NCBI RefSeq assembly: GCF_029255545.1
Contig: NZ_JANLJJ010000064.1
Coordinates: forward strand, 1-35,984
Origin: Ferrovibrio sp.
GTDB lineage: Bacteria > Pseudomonadota > Alphaproteobacteria > Ferrovibrionales > Ferrovibrionaceae
Length of the DNA stretch: 35,984 nt
Reading direction: 5' to 3'
A model generated the notes under the pieces. The model saw nothing but the letters and a program-made list of their open reading frames with translations. It was not told the DNA's origin and did no database searches. This document shows positions 22,830 through 30,830 of the stretch, one piece after another. Position numbers and translations under genes: made by a program. Within the stretch, counting starts at the first letter, position 1; each line of letters opens with the position of its first letter.

Positions 22830-23117
22830 ATGAGCACGGATATTGCCGGGCGTTTCCGCGAGGTCATCACGCGCAAACTGCTTGACGTGGCCGAAGTCTA
22901 TGATGCGCTCGAGGCGCGGCCGGATACGCCCGGCGACGACAAGGCTCTGGCGCTGCGCCATGCCACCGGCAGGACGGTGCTGACGCATCTGGCCCTGCTA
23001 CGCAAATTGCTGGCGCAGGAAGACGATGTCGGGCCCGAGGCATCACCCGGCATCGATCTCGATATGGACAGCTACCGCGCCATGGTCGCCGCGCTGAACG
23101 AGGCCGAGCATGGCTGA
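22830..23117 (+). CDS. Small helical phage protein, candidate small terminase subunit
   Basis: A 95-residue, almost wholly helical protein whose end overlaps the large terminase gene by 8 nt. Helices run over residues 5-28 and 40-65 (A-T-G-R-T-V-L-T-H-L-A-L-L-R-K-L-L), with a short C-terminal helix. Position just before the large terminase and small size fit a T7 gp18-like small terminase/maturase subunit that recognises or feeds DNA. No DNA-binding motif is obvious, so the assignment rests on location. Confidence 0.55.
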   Translation: MSTDIAGRFREVITRKLLDVAEVYDALEARPDTPGDDKALALRHATGRTVLTHLALLRKLLAQEDDVGPEASPGIDLDMDSYRAMVAALNEAEHG

Positions 23118-24648
23118 GCTGCTGCCGATCCGTAGCGTGCCGCCCGAGGTGGCAGGCCAGGTCTCGCTGGTTGATTTCGTGCAGTTCTGGAACAAACGAC
23201 AGCATCTCGGCCTGCCCGCGCTGCATCGCGAGATTCTGGCCTGGCTCGAGCAGAACTGGCTGGAGGGCAAACGCGAATTGCTGCTGCTGGTGTTCCGCGA
23301 TGCCGGCAAGTCCACTTTGGTTGGTCTGTTCGCGGCCTGGCTGCTGCTGCGCGATCCTTCGCTGCGCATCCTCGTGCTGGCGGCCGAGCAGGCGCTGGCG
23401 CGCAAGATGGTGCGCAACGTGAAACGCATCATCGAGCGCCATCCGTTGACGATTTCGTTACGCCCGATGCGGCGCGACCAATGGGCGGCCGACCAGTTCA
23501 CCGTGCAGCGCGCGAAGGAATGGCGCGACCCCTCCATGCTGGCGCGCGGCCTGAATGGCAACATCACCGGCTGCCGCGCTGATATCGTGCTGTGCGATGA
23601 TGTCGAGGTGCCGGCCACCTGCGACACGCCGGCCAAGCGCGAGGAGCTGCGCGCGCGCCTGGCCGAGATCGATTACGTGCTGGTGCCCGACGGGACCCAG
23701 CTTTATATCGGCACGCCGCACTCGTATTATTCCATCTACGCGCTGGAGCCGCGCCACGAGGTCAATGAGGAGGCGCCGTTCCTGGCCGGCTTCCAGCGCC
23801 TGGTGCTGCCGGCCCTTGATATCAATGGCCAGAGTCGCTGGCCCGAGCGCTTCTCGCGCGAGCGGCTGGAGGTGATCCGCCGGCGCACCGGTCCGGCGCG
23901 CTTTGCCGCGCAGATGTTGCTGCAGCCGACCTCGGCCGAGGATGGCCGCCTCGATCCGAACATGATCGCGGGTTACCGCGACGAGCTGGCGATCGAGGTG
24001 CTGAGCGGCGACCGCCTGCGCATCGAGATCGGCGGCAAGCGCATGGTCTCGGCCAGCTGCTGGTGGGACCCGTCCTTCGGCTCACCGCGCAAGGGCGATG
24101 GCAGCGTGATCGCGGCCGTCTTCGCCGATGGCGAAGGTGGCTACTGGCTGCATCGCATCGCATGGCTGCAGCAGGATCCGCGTGATCCCGCTGACGCCGC
24201 CACCCAGCTCTGCCGCCAGGCGGCGGAATTCGCCAAGGCGCTGTATCTGCCCGCCATCCGACTGGAAACCAACGGCCTGGGCAAATTCCTGCCCGGCCTT
24301 TTGCGCCGCGCCCTGGCCGAGGCCGAATGCGGCAGCGGCGTGATCGAATGCACCAGCCGCAAGGCCAAGGCGGTGCGTATCCTGGAAGCCTTCGACGCCG
24401 TGCTCGCCGCCGGTGCGCTGAAGGCGCATGACAGCGTGGCGCGGACATCCTTCTTCGCCGAGATGCGGGAATGGCGCCCAGGCCATCAGGGGCGTTCGAG
24501 TCTCGGCCGCGACGACGGCCTGGACGCCGTGGCGGGCTGCCTGCTGTCGGAACCGGTGCGGCTCGGTGTGGCGCCGTCACGCCATGGCCGGCCGAACTGG
24601 CGGCTGGGCGGCGAAACCCATATCGCGCCCAATGACTTTGAACCCTGA
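23110..24648 (+). CDS. Large terminase subunit (packaging ATPase-nuclease)
   Basis: A 512-residue packaging motor. The Walker A variant is F-R-D-A-G-K-S-T (62-69), with K67; Walker B is D-I-V-L-C-D-D-V-E (158-166); the coupling motif appears as Y-I-G-T-P-H-S (199-205). The C-terminal RNase H-like nuclease has D320 in W-W-D-P-S-F-G-S and a later Asp cluster D-D-G-L-D (468-472). Both enzymatic halves are intact. The subgroup is the T7 gp19 / DNA maturase B-like type common in podoviruses. It starts inside the preceding small gene, showing translational coupling. Whether packaging is sequence-specific or headful cannot be read here. Confidence 0.9.
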   Translation: MAELLPIRSVPPEVAGQVSLVDFVQFWNKRQHLGLPALHREILAWLEQNWLEGKRELLLLVFRDAGKSTLVGLFAAWLLLRDPSLRILVLAAEQALARKMVRNVKRIIERHPLTISLRPMRRDQWAADQFTVQRAKEWRDPSMLARGLNGNITGCRADIVLCDDVEVPATCDTPAKREELRARLAEIDYVLVPDGTQLYIGTPHSYYSIYALEPRHEVNEEAPFLAGFQRLVLPALDINGQSRWPERFSRERLEVIRRRTGPARFAAQMLLQPTSAEDGRLDPNMIAGYRDELAIEVLSGDRLRIEIGGKRMVSASCWWDPSFGSPRKGDGSVIAAVFADGEGGYWLHRIAWLQQDPRDPADAATQLCRQAAEFAKALYLPAIRLETNGLGKFLPGLLRRALAEAECGSGVIECTSRKAKAVRILEAFDAVLAAGALKAHDSVARTSFFAEMREWRPGHQGRSSLGRDDGLDAVAGCLLSEPVRLGVAPSRHGRPNWRLGGETHIAPNDFEP

Positions 24649-24683
24649 GAATTCGATCTGTGACAACAGGAAAGGAGAGCGCC

Positions 24684-24983
24684 ATGGCAAACCTTGCCTT
24701 CGATTGGACCTGGTGGCTCAGCGCGGTGGAGCTGCCCGTGCTGGCCGGCCTGTTCTGGCTGATCCAGCGCCAGCGTGACCGCACCGAGCAGCAGATTGCC
24801 CAGATGCAGGCCGAGCAGCGCGCCGCGATCACCGCCACCCGCGCGGCGCTGTCGGATTACAAGCTTGAGGTCGCGCAACGTTACGCCTCGATCGGTTACC
24901 TGAAGGATGTCGAGACGCGGCTCACCGAGCATCTGCTGCGCATCGAGGCCAAGCTCGACCTGCCGGCCAGGTTGTCATCGTGA
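24684..24983 (+). CDS. Membrane-anchored coiled-coil phage protein (lysis-module accessory)
   Basis: A 99-residue protein from ATG 24684 with the ribosome-binding site AAAGGAG. One membrane segment spans about residues 10-28 (W-W-L-S-A-V-E-L-P-V-L-A-G-L-F-W-L), followed by a long charged helix with coiled-coil character. The end Y-L-K-D-V-E-T-R-L-T-E-H-L-L-R-I-E (72-88) is a pattern seen in small proteins preceding lysis genes of alphaproteobacterial phages and gene-transfer agents. It might act as an inner-membrane spanin or holin partner; its role is not established. Confidence 0.65.
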   Translation: MANLAFDWTWWLSAVELPVLAGLFWLIQRQRDRTEQQIAQMQAEQRAAITATRAALSDYKLEVAQRYASIGYLKDVETRLTEHLLRIEAKLDLPARLSS

Positions 24984-25002
24984 TCCGGAAAGGAAGCGCA
25001 GC

Positions 25003-25461
25003 ATGACGATTCAGGATATGCCGTCGTTGAAAAACCTGCGGCGCGCCGCAGGCTTCAGCGACCAGGCCTTCACGCGCGACACCCTGGCGCGCACCCTCTG
25101 GGGCGAGGCGCGAGGCGAGGGGCGGAACGGCATGATGGCGGTGGCCAGCGTGATCCTGAACCGCGCGGCGAAACCCGGCTGGTGGGGCCGCAGCGTGGCC
25201 GAGGTCTGTTTGCGGCCCTGGCAGTTTTCCTGCTGGCTGGCCGACGACCCCAACCGCGCCAAGCTGGAGCAGGTGGGTGAACGGGATCCGCAGTTCCGCC
25301 TGGCACAGCAGATCGCCGAACAGGCATTGGGTGGCGGCCTGCCGGACTACACCTTTGGTGCCACGCATTATCACATGGTCGATATCGCGCCGAACTGGGC
25401 GCAGGGCCATACGCCCTGTGTCGTGATCGGCCGTCATGCCTTCTACAACGACATCGCCTGA
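25003..25461 (+). CDS. SleB-type cell wall hydrolase (endolysin)
   Basis: A 152-residue hydrolase from ATG 25003 with the ribosome-binding site AAAGGAAG. The Hydrolase_2 domain is clear: L-A-R-T-L-W-G-E-A-R-G-E-G (28-40), with catalytic Glu35, then M-A-V-A-S-V-I-L-N-R (45-54), P-W-Q-F-S-C-W (near 75), and A-T-H-Y-H (near 125). SleB-like enzymes are lytic transglycosylases or amidases acting on peptidoglycan. There is no signal peptide, so export would depend on the downstream holin. The size is typical of phage and gene-transfer-agent endolysins in alphaproteobacteria. Confidence 0.88.
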   Translation: MTIQDMPSLKNLRRAAGFSDQAFTRDTLARTLWGEARGEGRNGMMAVASVILNRAAKPGWWGRSVAEVCLRPWQFSCWLADDPNRAKLEQVGERDPQFRLAQQIAEQALGGGLPDYTFGATHYHMVDIAPNWAQGHTPCVVIGRHAFYNDIA

Positions 25462-25475
25462 ACGGAGACCGTGTC

Positions 25476-25880
25476 ATGCTGGACAAGCTGCTGGTGGCCA
25501 ATATCGCTTCGCCCATCGAGGCGATCGGTAATGTCTTCGACAAACTGTTCACCTCCGATGCCGAACGCGCCCAGGCTGAAGCCGTGCTGGAGAAACTGCG
25601 CCAGTATCCTGCCGCGCTCCAGGTTGAGCTGAACAAGATCGAAGCGGCGCATCGCAGCGTGTTCGTCGCCGGCTGGCGCCCCGCCGTGGGTTGGATCTGC
25701 GCCGCCGGGGTGGGCTGGGCCTATCTGGGCCACCCGCTGTTTCTCTGGGCCGCCGCGCTCTGGGCGCCGGGCGTGCAGCCGCCGGAGATTCAGATCGACA
25801 GCCTGTTCGAGCTGGTGCTGGCCATGCTGGGCATGGCCGGGTTGCGCAGTTTCGAGAAAACCACCGGCCGGGCGAAATGA
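25476..25880 (+). CDS. GTA-type three-transmembrane holin
   Basis: A 134-residue membrane protein with a helical cytoplasmic start (about 1-60) carrying E-L-N-K-I-E-A-A-H-R-S-V-F-V-A-G-W-R-P (51-69), the strongest signature of the 3TM holin superfamily found in gene-transfer agents and related phages. Hydrophobic segments follow at about 70-85, 87-100 and 108-122, and it ends S-F-E-K-T-T-G-R. It would open the membrane for the endolysin encoded 14 nt upstream. It is the last gene of the phage cluster; the next gene is chromosomal in character. Confidence 0.9.
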   Translation: MLDKLLVANIASPIEAIGNVFDKLFTSDAERAQAEAVLEKLRQYPAALQVELNKIEAAHRSVFVAGWRPAVGWICAAGVGWAYLGHPLFLWAAALWAPGVQPPEIQIDSLFELVLAMLGMAGLRSFEKTTGRAK

Positions 25881-25926
25881 CGGCGGAACTCTCCCCGGCC
25901 GGCAAGCTTTCTGCTATGCCATCGCC

Positions 25927-26271
25927 ATGACCACCATCTATCGCATCCTGCCCGCCGCCGACTGGGCGGCCGCGAAAGCCGCCGGCTGCTTCAGCGGCAG
26001 CGCGCATGACATCCGCGACGGCTTCATCCATTTTTCCACAGCCGCTCAGGTGGCCGAGACGGCGGCGAAACATTATGCCGGGCTGCACGATCTGGTGCTG
26101 CTCTATGTGGCGACGGAATCTTTGACCGCGCCGCTGAAATGGGAAAAATCGCGCAACGACGATCTGTTTCCCCATCTCTATGGCGACCTGCCGGCATTGG
26201 CTGTGCATCGCGTCGAACCCCTGCCGCTCGGCCCCGATGGCCGCCACGTTTTCCCGGAGCTGGAGGCATGA
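25927..26271 (+). CDS. DUF952-family protein
   Basis: A 114-residue protein with the DUF952 pattern: I-Y-R-I-L-P (4-9), G-F-I-H-F-S-T-A-A-Q-V-A-E-T-A (32-46), then L-Y-V-A and P-H-L-Y-G-D-L-P (76-83). The D-G-F-I-H-F-S motif probably forms the active or ligand site; members are often next to pyrD in alphaproteobacteria. The reaction is unknown. It overlaps the following gene by 4 nt. It marks the first clear chromosomal gene right of the phage cluster. Confidence 0.85.
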   Translation: MTTIYRILPAADWAAAKAAGCFSGSAHDIRDGFIHFSTAAQVAETAAKHYAGLHDLVLLYVATESLTAPLKWEKSRNDDLFPHLYGDLPALAVHRVEPLPLGPDGRHVFPELEA

Positions 26272-26909
26272 GCGACAGGTTCAGCCTTGATCCCTTGTGG
26301 CGGCAGGCGGCGTTGTCCTATACGGCCGTGGCGCTCGCGCCGCTGGGGGTGCAGGCCGGCGTGCAGCCCGTTCTGGCGCGGGTGGCGGCGGCGGCGGCTC
26401 CGGCCGGCCTGCGCATCGTGCCGGCCGAAACGTTGCACCTGTCGCTTTATGGCATCGCGCCGGTCCGTTCGGATTTCGACAAGACGGCCTACTGGCAAAC
26501 CCATGGCGAACGCGCCCTGACCGAACTGCGCGACTGGGCCACGGCGCAGCCGCCGGTCACCCTGCGCTTCACCAGCCTGCGCGCCACATCGATTGCCGTG
26601 ATCGCCGTGGCGGAACCCGATGATGCGGTTTGGTCGCTGCGCCGCCGCCTGGCCGCCATGTTGCCACCACCGCCCGGCGGCCCGCCGCAGTATGACCTGA
26701 TCCATGTCACGCTGGCCCGGTATGCCGATGCCGTGGCACTGCCGGCGGATTTCGCTGCTCGTATCAGTGCCCTGCCGCTCGATCTGCCTTTCCCGCTGCA
26801 TACGGTGGCGCTGATGCGCGAGGCGGTTTATCCCGCGCTGGAATTCGACATCCTAGCCACGCTGCCCCTCGTCGCTTTACCATCGGGCAGCCCGGAGCCC
26901 GTTGCATGA
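26268..26909 (+). CDS. 2H phosphoesterase-superfamily protein
   Basis: A 213-residue protein from ATG 26268, inside the DUF952 stop (ATGA). Two catalytic H-x-(S/T) motifs are present: H57-L-S59 and H146-V-T148, about 90 residues apart as in 2'-5' RNA ligase / cyclic phosphodiesterase-like enzymes. These hydrolyse 2',3'-cyclic phosphates or related 2'-5' linkages; the substrate here is unknown. The gene links DUF952 with pyrD in an overlapping chain, suggesting a single transcript. Confidence 0.8.
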   Translation: MSDRFSLDPLWRQAALSYTAVALAPLGVQAGVQPVLARVAAAAAPAGLRIVPAETLHLSLYGIAPVRSDFDKTAYWQTHGERALTELRDWATAQPPVTLRFTSLRATSIAVIAVAEPDDAVWSLRRRLAAMLPPPPGGPPQYDLIHVTLARYADAVALPADFAARISALPLDLPFPLHTVALMREAVYPALEFDILATLPLVALPSGSPEPVA

Positions 26910-27952
26910 ACATCTATCGTTGTCTGGTCTGGCCGCTGGTGCGGCATGTCGAGTCCGAGCGGGCACACCGCATGACGCTCGACCTGCTCAAGACCGGGCT
27001 GGTCCTCCCGCCCCGCCAGGCCGATGATCCGGTGCTGGCCACCACGTTGTTCGGCCGGCGCATTCCCAATCCCGTTGGGCTGGCGGCCGGCTTCGACAAG
27101 AATGCCGAAGTGCCCGATGCCATGCTGCGGCTGGGTTTCGGCTTCGTCGAGGTCGGCGGCGTCACGCCAAAATCCCAGCCGGGCAATCCGCGGCCGCGGC
27201 TGTTCCGGCTGGAGGAAGACCACGCGGTGATCAACCGCATGGGCTTCAACAACGAAGGCCTCGATGTGGTGGCCGCGCGCCTTGAGCAGCGGCGCGGCCG
27301 CCTGGGGCTGGTCGGCGTCAATCTCGGCGCCAACAAGGATTCCGAGGATCGCCCCGGCGATTACGCGATTTCCTATGCGCGGCTGGCCGCGCTCTGCGGC
27401 TTCGCCGTGGTCAATGTCTCCTCGCCCAACACGCCGGGCCTGCGCAACCTGCAGGGCCGCGAGGAACTGGCTGCATTGCTCACCCGGCTGCAGCCCCTGC
27501 ATGCGCAATACAGGACGCCGTTGCTGGTCAAGATCGCGCCCGACCTGGCCGAAGATGACATCGACGCGGTGGCGGAGCTGGCGCTGCAATACGGGCTGGA
27601 CGGCATCGTCGCCACCAACACCACCATCGCGCGGCCCGATACGTTGCGCAGCCGCCACAGGGGCGAGACCGGCGGCCTGTCGGGTGCGCCCCTGCGCGAT
27701 CGCGCCGAAGCGGTGCTGAAGCAGCTTCATGGCAAGATCGGCAACCGCATGGCGCTGATCGGCGTGGGCGGCATTGCCTCGGGCGAAGATGCCTATGCGC
27801 GCATCCGCGCCGGCGCCTCGGCCGTGCAGCTTTACTCGGCGATGGTGTTTGAAGGCCCCGGCCTGGTCGGTCGCATCAAGAGCGAGCTCGCTGCATTGCT
27901 GAAGCGAGACGGGTTCAGGAGTATCGCCGAGGCGGTGGGGAAGGATAGTTGA
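26906..27952 (+). CDS. pyrD: Dihydroorotate dehydrogenase (quinone), class 2
   Basis: A 348-residue FMN enzyme oxidising dihydroorotate to orotate in pyrimidine synthesis, with quinone as acceptor at the inner membrane. The N-terminal ~30 residues form the membrane-associated helical extension of class 2. Core motifs: A-A-G-F-D-K-N-A (60-67), [18 protein letters not shown] (84-101), N-R-M-G-F-N-N (110-116), V-N-L-G-A-N-K (138-144), and [11 protein letters not shown] (170-180), which contains the catalytic Ser. Length matches the family. It overlaps the 2H phosphoesterase gene by 4 nt. Confidence 0.96.
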   Translation: MNIYRCLVWPLVRHVESERAHRMTLDLLKTGLVLPPRQADDPVLATTLFGRRIPNPVGLAAGFDKNAEVPDAMLRLGFGFVEVGGVTPKSQPGNPRPRLFRLEEDHAVINRMGFNNEGLDVVAARLEQRRGRLGLVGVNLGANKDSEDRPGDYAISYARLAALCGFAVVNVSSPNTPGLRNLQGREELAALLTRLQPLHAQYRTPLLVKIAPDLAEDDIDAVAELALQYGLDGIVATNTTIARPDTLRSRHRGETGGLSGAPLRDRAEAVLKQLHGKIGNRMALIGVGGIASGEDAYARIRAGASAVQLYSAMVFEGPGLVGRIKSELAALLKRDGFRSIAEAVGKDS

Positions 27953-27992
27953 TGCCGTCACCTCCGGCGGGAGCGGCGGACAGGAAAAGAAA

Positions 27993-28012
27993 CGGCGCCA
28001 CAAAGGGCGCCG
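27993..28012 (-). terminator. Terminator of the FAH-family gene
   Basis: CGGCGCC (27993-27999) pairs with GGCGCCG (28006-28012) around a 6-nt loop. Read on the minus strand it is followed by a U-rich run (TTTCTTTTCC), 25 nt past the FAH stop codon. It may also slow transcription leaving pyrD. Confidence 0.7.
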
Positions 28013-28036
28013 CTCTAAACCGGAATTCAGTACCGC

Positions 28037-28885
28037 TTACGCGTTCTTCACCGGGTTGCGCAGCAGGCCGACCTTGGCGATCTCGATTTCGATGATGTCG
28101 CCGTCCTTCATGTAGACCGGCGGATTGCGCTTGGTGCCGACGCCGCCCGGGGTGCCGGTGGCGATCACGTCGCCGGCTTCCAGCGGGATGAAGGCGGTGA
28201 CATATTTGATGATCTTGCGGATGTTGAAGGTCATCAGTTCGGTGTTCGACTTCTGCATCACCTGGCCGTTCAGGCGGCTTTCGATGTCGAGCGTCTGCGG
28301 GTCGGGGATCTCGTCAGCCGTCACCATCCAGGGGCCGAAGCCGCCGGTGGCGACGAAGTTCTTGCCCGGGGTGAACTGGCTGGTATGGGTCTGCCAGTCG
28401 CGCACCGAGCCGTCATTGTAGCAGGAATAGCCGGCGATGATGCCGAAGGCGTCGGCCTCCGAGACCTTGTAGCCATGCTTGCCGATGATCACGGCCAGTT
28501 CGGCCTCGTAATCCAGCTTGTCGGATTCGGCGGGCTTCAGCAGCGGCTGGTTATGGGCGACCTGGCTTTCCGGCCAGCGCACGAAGATGGTGGGCTGGCC
28601 CGGCGGTTCGCGGCCCATTTCGCGGCGGTGTTCGTCATAATTGACGCCGACGCAGACGATCTTGCCCGGATTGGGCACCACCGGCAGCAGGGTGGTGCCG
28701 TCCAGTTTCATGTCGGCCGTCACACCTTTGGCAGTCGCTTCCACCTCGGCCAGCGCGCCGGCTTTGAGAACCGCGACGAGATCGGCATACTTGCCGCCCA
28801 GCCTGGCGCCGACATCCACGATGCCGTCGCCGGAGACCACGCCATACGAGCTCTTGCCATTGCGGACGAAGCTCACCACTTTCAT
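28037..28885 (-). CDS. Fumarylacetoacetate hydrolase (FAH) family protein
   Basis: A 282-residue protein. The N-terminal ~70 residues form the small lid domain. The catalytic core begins I-V-C-V-G-V-N-Y (76-83), a near-universal FAH start, followed by P-T-I-F-V-R-W-P, the metal-binding acidic residues in D-Y-E-A-E-L (125-130), N-D-G-S-V-R-D-W-Q (155-165 region), and the C-terminal G-D-V-I-A-T-G-T-P-G-G-V-G. Family members cleave C-C bonds of beta-diketo or acylpyruvate substrates, or decarboxylate or isomerise them, in aromatic or sugar-acid breakdown. The exact substrate cannot be told. The gene stands alone, facing pyrD. Confidence 0.9.
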   Translation of the reverse strand: MKVVSFVRNGKSSYGVVSGDGIVDVGARLGGKYADLVAVLKAGALAEVEATAKGVTADMKLDGTTLLPVVPNPGKIVCVGVNYDEHRREMGREPPGQPTIFVRWPESQVAHNQPLLKPAESDKLDYEAELAVIIGKHGYKVSEADAFGIIAGYSCYNDGSVRDWQTHTSQFTPGKNFVATGGFGPWMVTADEIPDPQTLDIESRLNGQVMQKSNTELMTFNIRKIIKYVTAFIPLEAGDVIATGTPGGVGTKRNPPVYMKDGDIIEIEIAKVGLLRNPVKNA

Positions 28886-29009
28886 CGGACTGCTCCCTGG
28901 TCAGAAAAAGGAATCTTCGGGGTCGATTGTTTTGGGGGCAAACGATACGCTCCGTACACACCCCGATCAAGCGCCGCCAGCCTAATCCAGCCAGCAAAGC
29001 CTGCCCATC

Positions 29010-30830
29010 ATGACCGACTTGAAAAAAACGCTACCCGGCTTGCTGATTCCGCGACTCTGGCCGGCCAGCCGGCCCGATTTGCGCCGCCGCGTGGTGATCG
29101 CGCTGCTGTTCCTGCTGCTGGCCAAGCTGGTCAATGTTGCAGTGCCGTATTTCTTCAAGCGCGCCGTCGATCTGCTGGATACCGGATTATCGGCCGGCCA
29201 GATTGCCGTCGGCGCCGTGCTCGCCATGGTGCTGGCCTATGGCGTGGCGCGCATGGCGGCCCAGGGGTTTGGCGAATTGCGCGACGCGGTGTTTGCCAAG
29301 GTGGCCCAGGCGGCGATCCGCGACCTGGCTTTGCAGACCTTCAACCACCTGCATGCCCTGTCGCTGCGTTTCCACCTGGAGCGCCAGACTGGGGGCCTGA
29401 GCCGGGTGATCGAACGCGGCACCAAGGGCATCCAGTTCGTGCTGCAGTTCATGACCTTCAACATCCTGCCCACCATCGTCGAAATCGGCCTGGTCGGCGG
29501 CATCCTGTGGTGGCTGTATGGCTGGAGCTTCGCGCTGATCACGGTCGGCACCATCGCGGGCTATATCTTCTACACACTGAGCATCACCGAATGGCGCACC
29601 AAATACCGGCGCCAGATGAACGACGAGGACCAGCGCGCCAATACCCGCGCCGTCGACAGCCTGCTCAATTACGAAACGGTGAAATACTTCACCAACGAGG
29701 CGCATGAAGCTCGCCGCTTCGACGAGGCGCTCAGCCGTTACGAACGCGCCGCCGTGAAAAGCCAGACCTCGCTGGCTTTGCTCAATCTGGGCCAGGGCGC
29801 CATCATCGCCGTCGGCCTGATCGGCGTGATGAGCCTGGCCGTGCTGGGCGTACGCGACGGCTCCATGACGCTGGGCGACATCGTCATGGTCAATGCCTAC
29901 CTGATCCAGCTCTACCTGCCGCTCAATTTCCTCGGCTTCGCCTATCGCGAGATCAAGCAGGGCCTGATCGACATGGAGGCGATGTTCAGGCTGCTCGACG
30001 TGCCGCAGGAGGTGCAGGACAAGGCCGGCGCGCCGGCGCTCAATGTCACGCGGGGCGAAGTGGAGTTCGATGCCGTGCGCTTCGCCTATGACCCGCGCCG
30101 CGAAATCCTGGCCGGCGTCTCGTTCCGCGTTCCCTCCGGCGCCAAGGTGGCGGTGGTGGGCGCCTCGGGCGCGGGCAAATCGACGCTTTCGCGCCTGCTC
30201 TACCGTTTCTACGATGTCAGCGACGGATGCATCCGCATCGACGGCCAGGATATCCGCGAGGTGTCGCAGACCAGCCTGCGGCGCGCCATCGGCATCGTGC
30301 CGCAGGATACCGTGCTGTTCAACGATACGATCCTCTACAACATCCGTTATGGCCGCGTGGATGCGAGCGATGAAGACGTGGCCGAGGCGGCGAGGCTGGC
30401 GCAGCTCGATGGCCTGATCGCCCGCCTGCCCGATGGCATGGCCACCATGGTGGGCGAACGCGGCCTGAAGCTCTCGGGCGGCGAGAAGCAGCGCGTGGCG
30501 ATTGCCCGCGCACTCTTGAAGAATCCGAAGATCATGGTGTTCGACGAGGCCACCTCGGCGCTTGACACCCATACCGAACGCGAGATCCAGGCGGCTTTGA
30601 GCCGCGCCGCCGAAGGCTGCACGACTTTGGTGATCGCCCACCGCCTGTCCACCGTGGTGGACGCCGACGAGATCATCGTGCTGGACCAGGGCCGCATCGC
30701 CGAACGCGGACGGCATCATGCATTGCTGCAGGCCGGCGGGCTGTATGCCGCGCTGTGGCACAAGCAGCAGGAAGCCCGCGCCGCCGAGACGGAGGACAGC
30801 CTCGGCGTGCTCTCGGCCGCGGGGGATTAA
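29010..30830 (+). CDS. Atm1/ABCB7-type ABC exporter (fused membrane and ATPase domains)
   Basis: A 606-residue half-transporter that would dimerise in the inner membrane. Six membrane helices occupy about residues 25-320. The stretch N-Y-E-T-V-K-Y-F-T-N-E (219-229) is characteristic of the Atm1 family, which exports glutathione-linked sulfur compounds or metal conjugates and supports iron-sulfur biogenesis and heavy-metal tolerance. The ATPase domain has Walker A G-A-S-G-A-G-K-S-T, Q-loop P-Q-D-T-V-L-F, signature L-S-G-G-E-K-Q-R, Walker B I-M-V-F-D-E-A-T-S-A-L-D and the H-loop in I-A-H-R-L-S-T, so it should be active. It overlaps the convergent flavoprotein gene by 4 nt. Confidence 0.93.
   Translation: MTDLKKTLPGLLIPRLWPASRPDLRRRVVIALLFLLLAKLVNVAVPYFFKRAVDLLDTGLSAGQIAVGAVLAMVLAYGVARMAAQGFGELRDAVFAKVAQAAIRDLALQTFNHLHALSLRFHLERQTGGLSRVIERGTKGIQFVLQFMTFNILPTIVEIGLVGGILWWLYGWSFALITVGTIAGYIFYTLSITEWRTKYRRQMNDEDQRANTRAVDSLLNYETVKYFTNEAHEARRFDEALSRYERAAVKSQTSLALLNLGQGAIIAVGLIGVMSLAVLGVRDGSMTLGDIVMVNAYLIQLYLPLNFLGFAYREIKQGLIDMEAMFRLLDVPQEVQDKAGAPALNVTRGEVEFDAVRFAYDPRREILAGVSFRVPSGAKVAVVGASGAGKSTLSRLLYRFYDVSDGCIRIDGQDIREVSQTSLRRAIGIVPQDTVLFNDTILYNIRYGRVDASDEDVAEAARLAQLDGLIARLPDGMATMVGERGLKLSGGEKQRVAIARALLKNPKIMVFDEATSALDTHTEREIQAALSRAAEGCTTLVIAHRLSTVVDADEIIVLDQGRIAERGRHHALLQAGGLYAALWHKQQEARAAETEDSLGVLSAAGD

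Larger units (their letters stand above)
9560..25880 (+). mobile_element. Podovirus-type morphogenesis and lysis cluster (domesticated phage or GTA-like candidate)
   Basis: About 16.3 kb of same-strand, tightly packed genes in T7/BPP-1-like structural order: portal, Bbp19-like, scaffold, capsid, tail tube A, tail tube B, internal protein, fibre, tailoring enzymes, terminases, membrane protein, endolysin, holin. No integrase, excisionase, DNA or RNA polymerase, primase or replication origin is visible, and both flanks are ordinary chromosomal genes. I find no att-like direct repeats. All recognised structural genes are full length with good ribosome-binding sites, which argues against simple decay. 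The content would suit a gene-transfer agent or phage-like particle; a stripped prophage is the main alternative. Confidence 0.75.

Noticed and set aside
9410-25926. att repeats marking a recently integrated prophage
   Set aside because: No convincing long direct repeat was found between the left (9410-9560) and right (25880-25930) borders by eye, and there is no tRNA gene or integrase.
29187-30761. Minus-strand frame of about 524 codons opposite the Atm1-type transporter
   Set aside because: A shadow of the transporter codon pattern; no start signal or recognisable motif.
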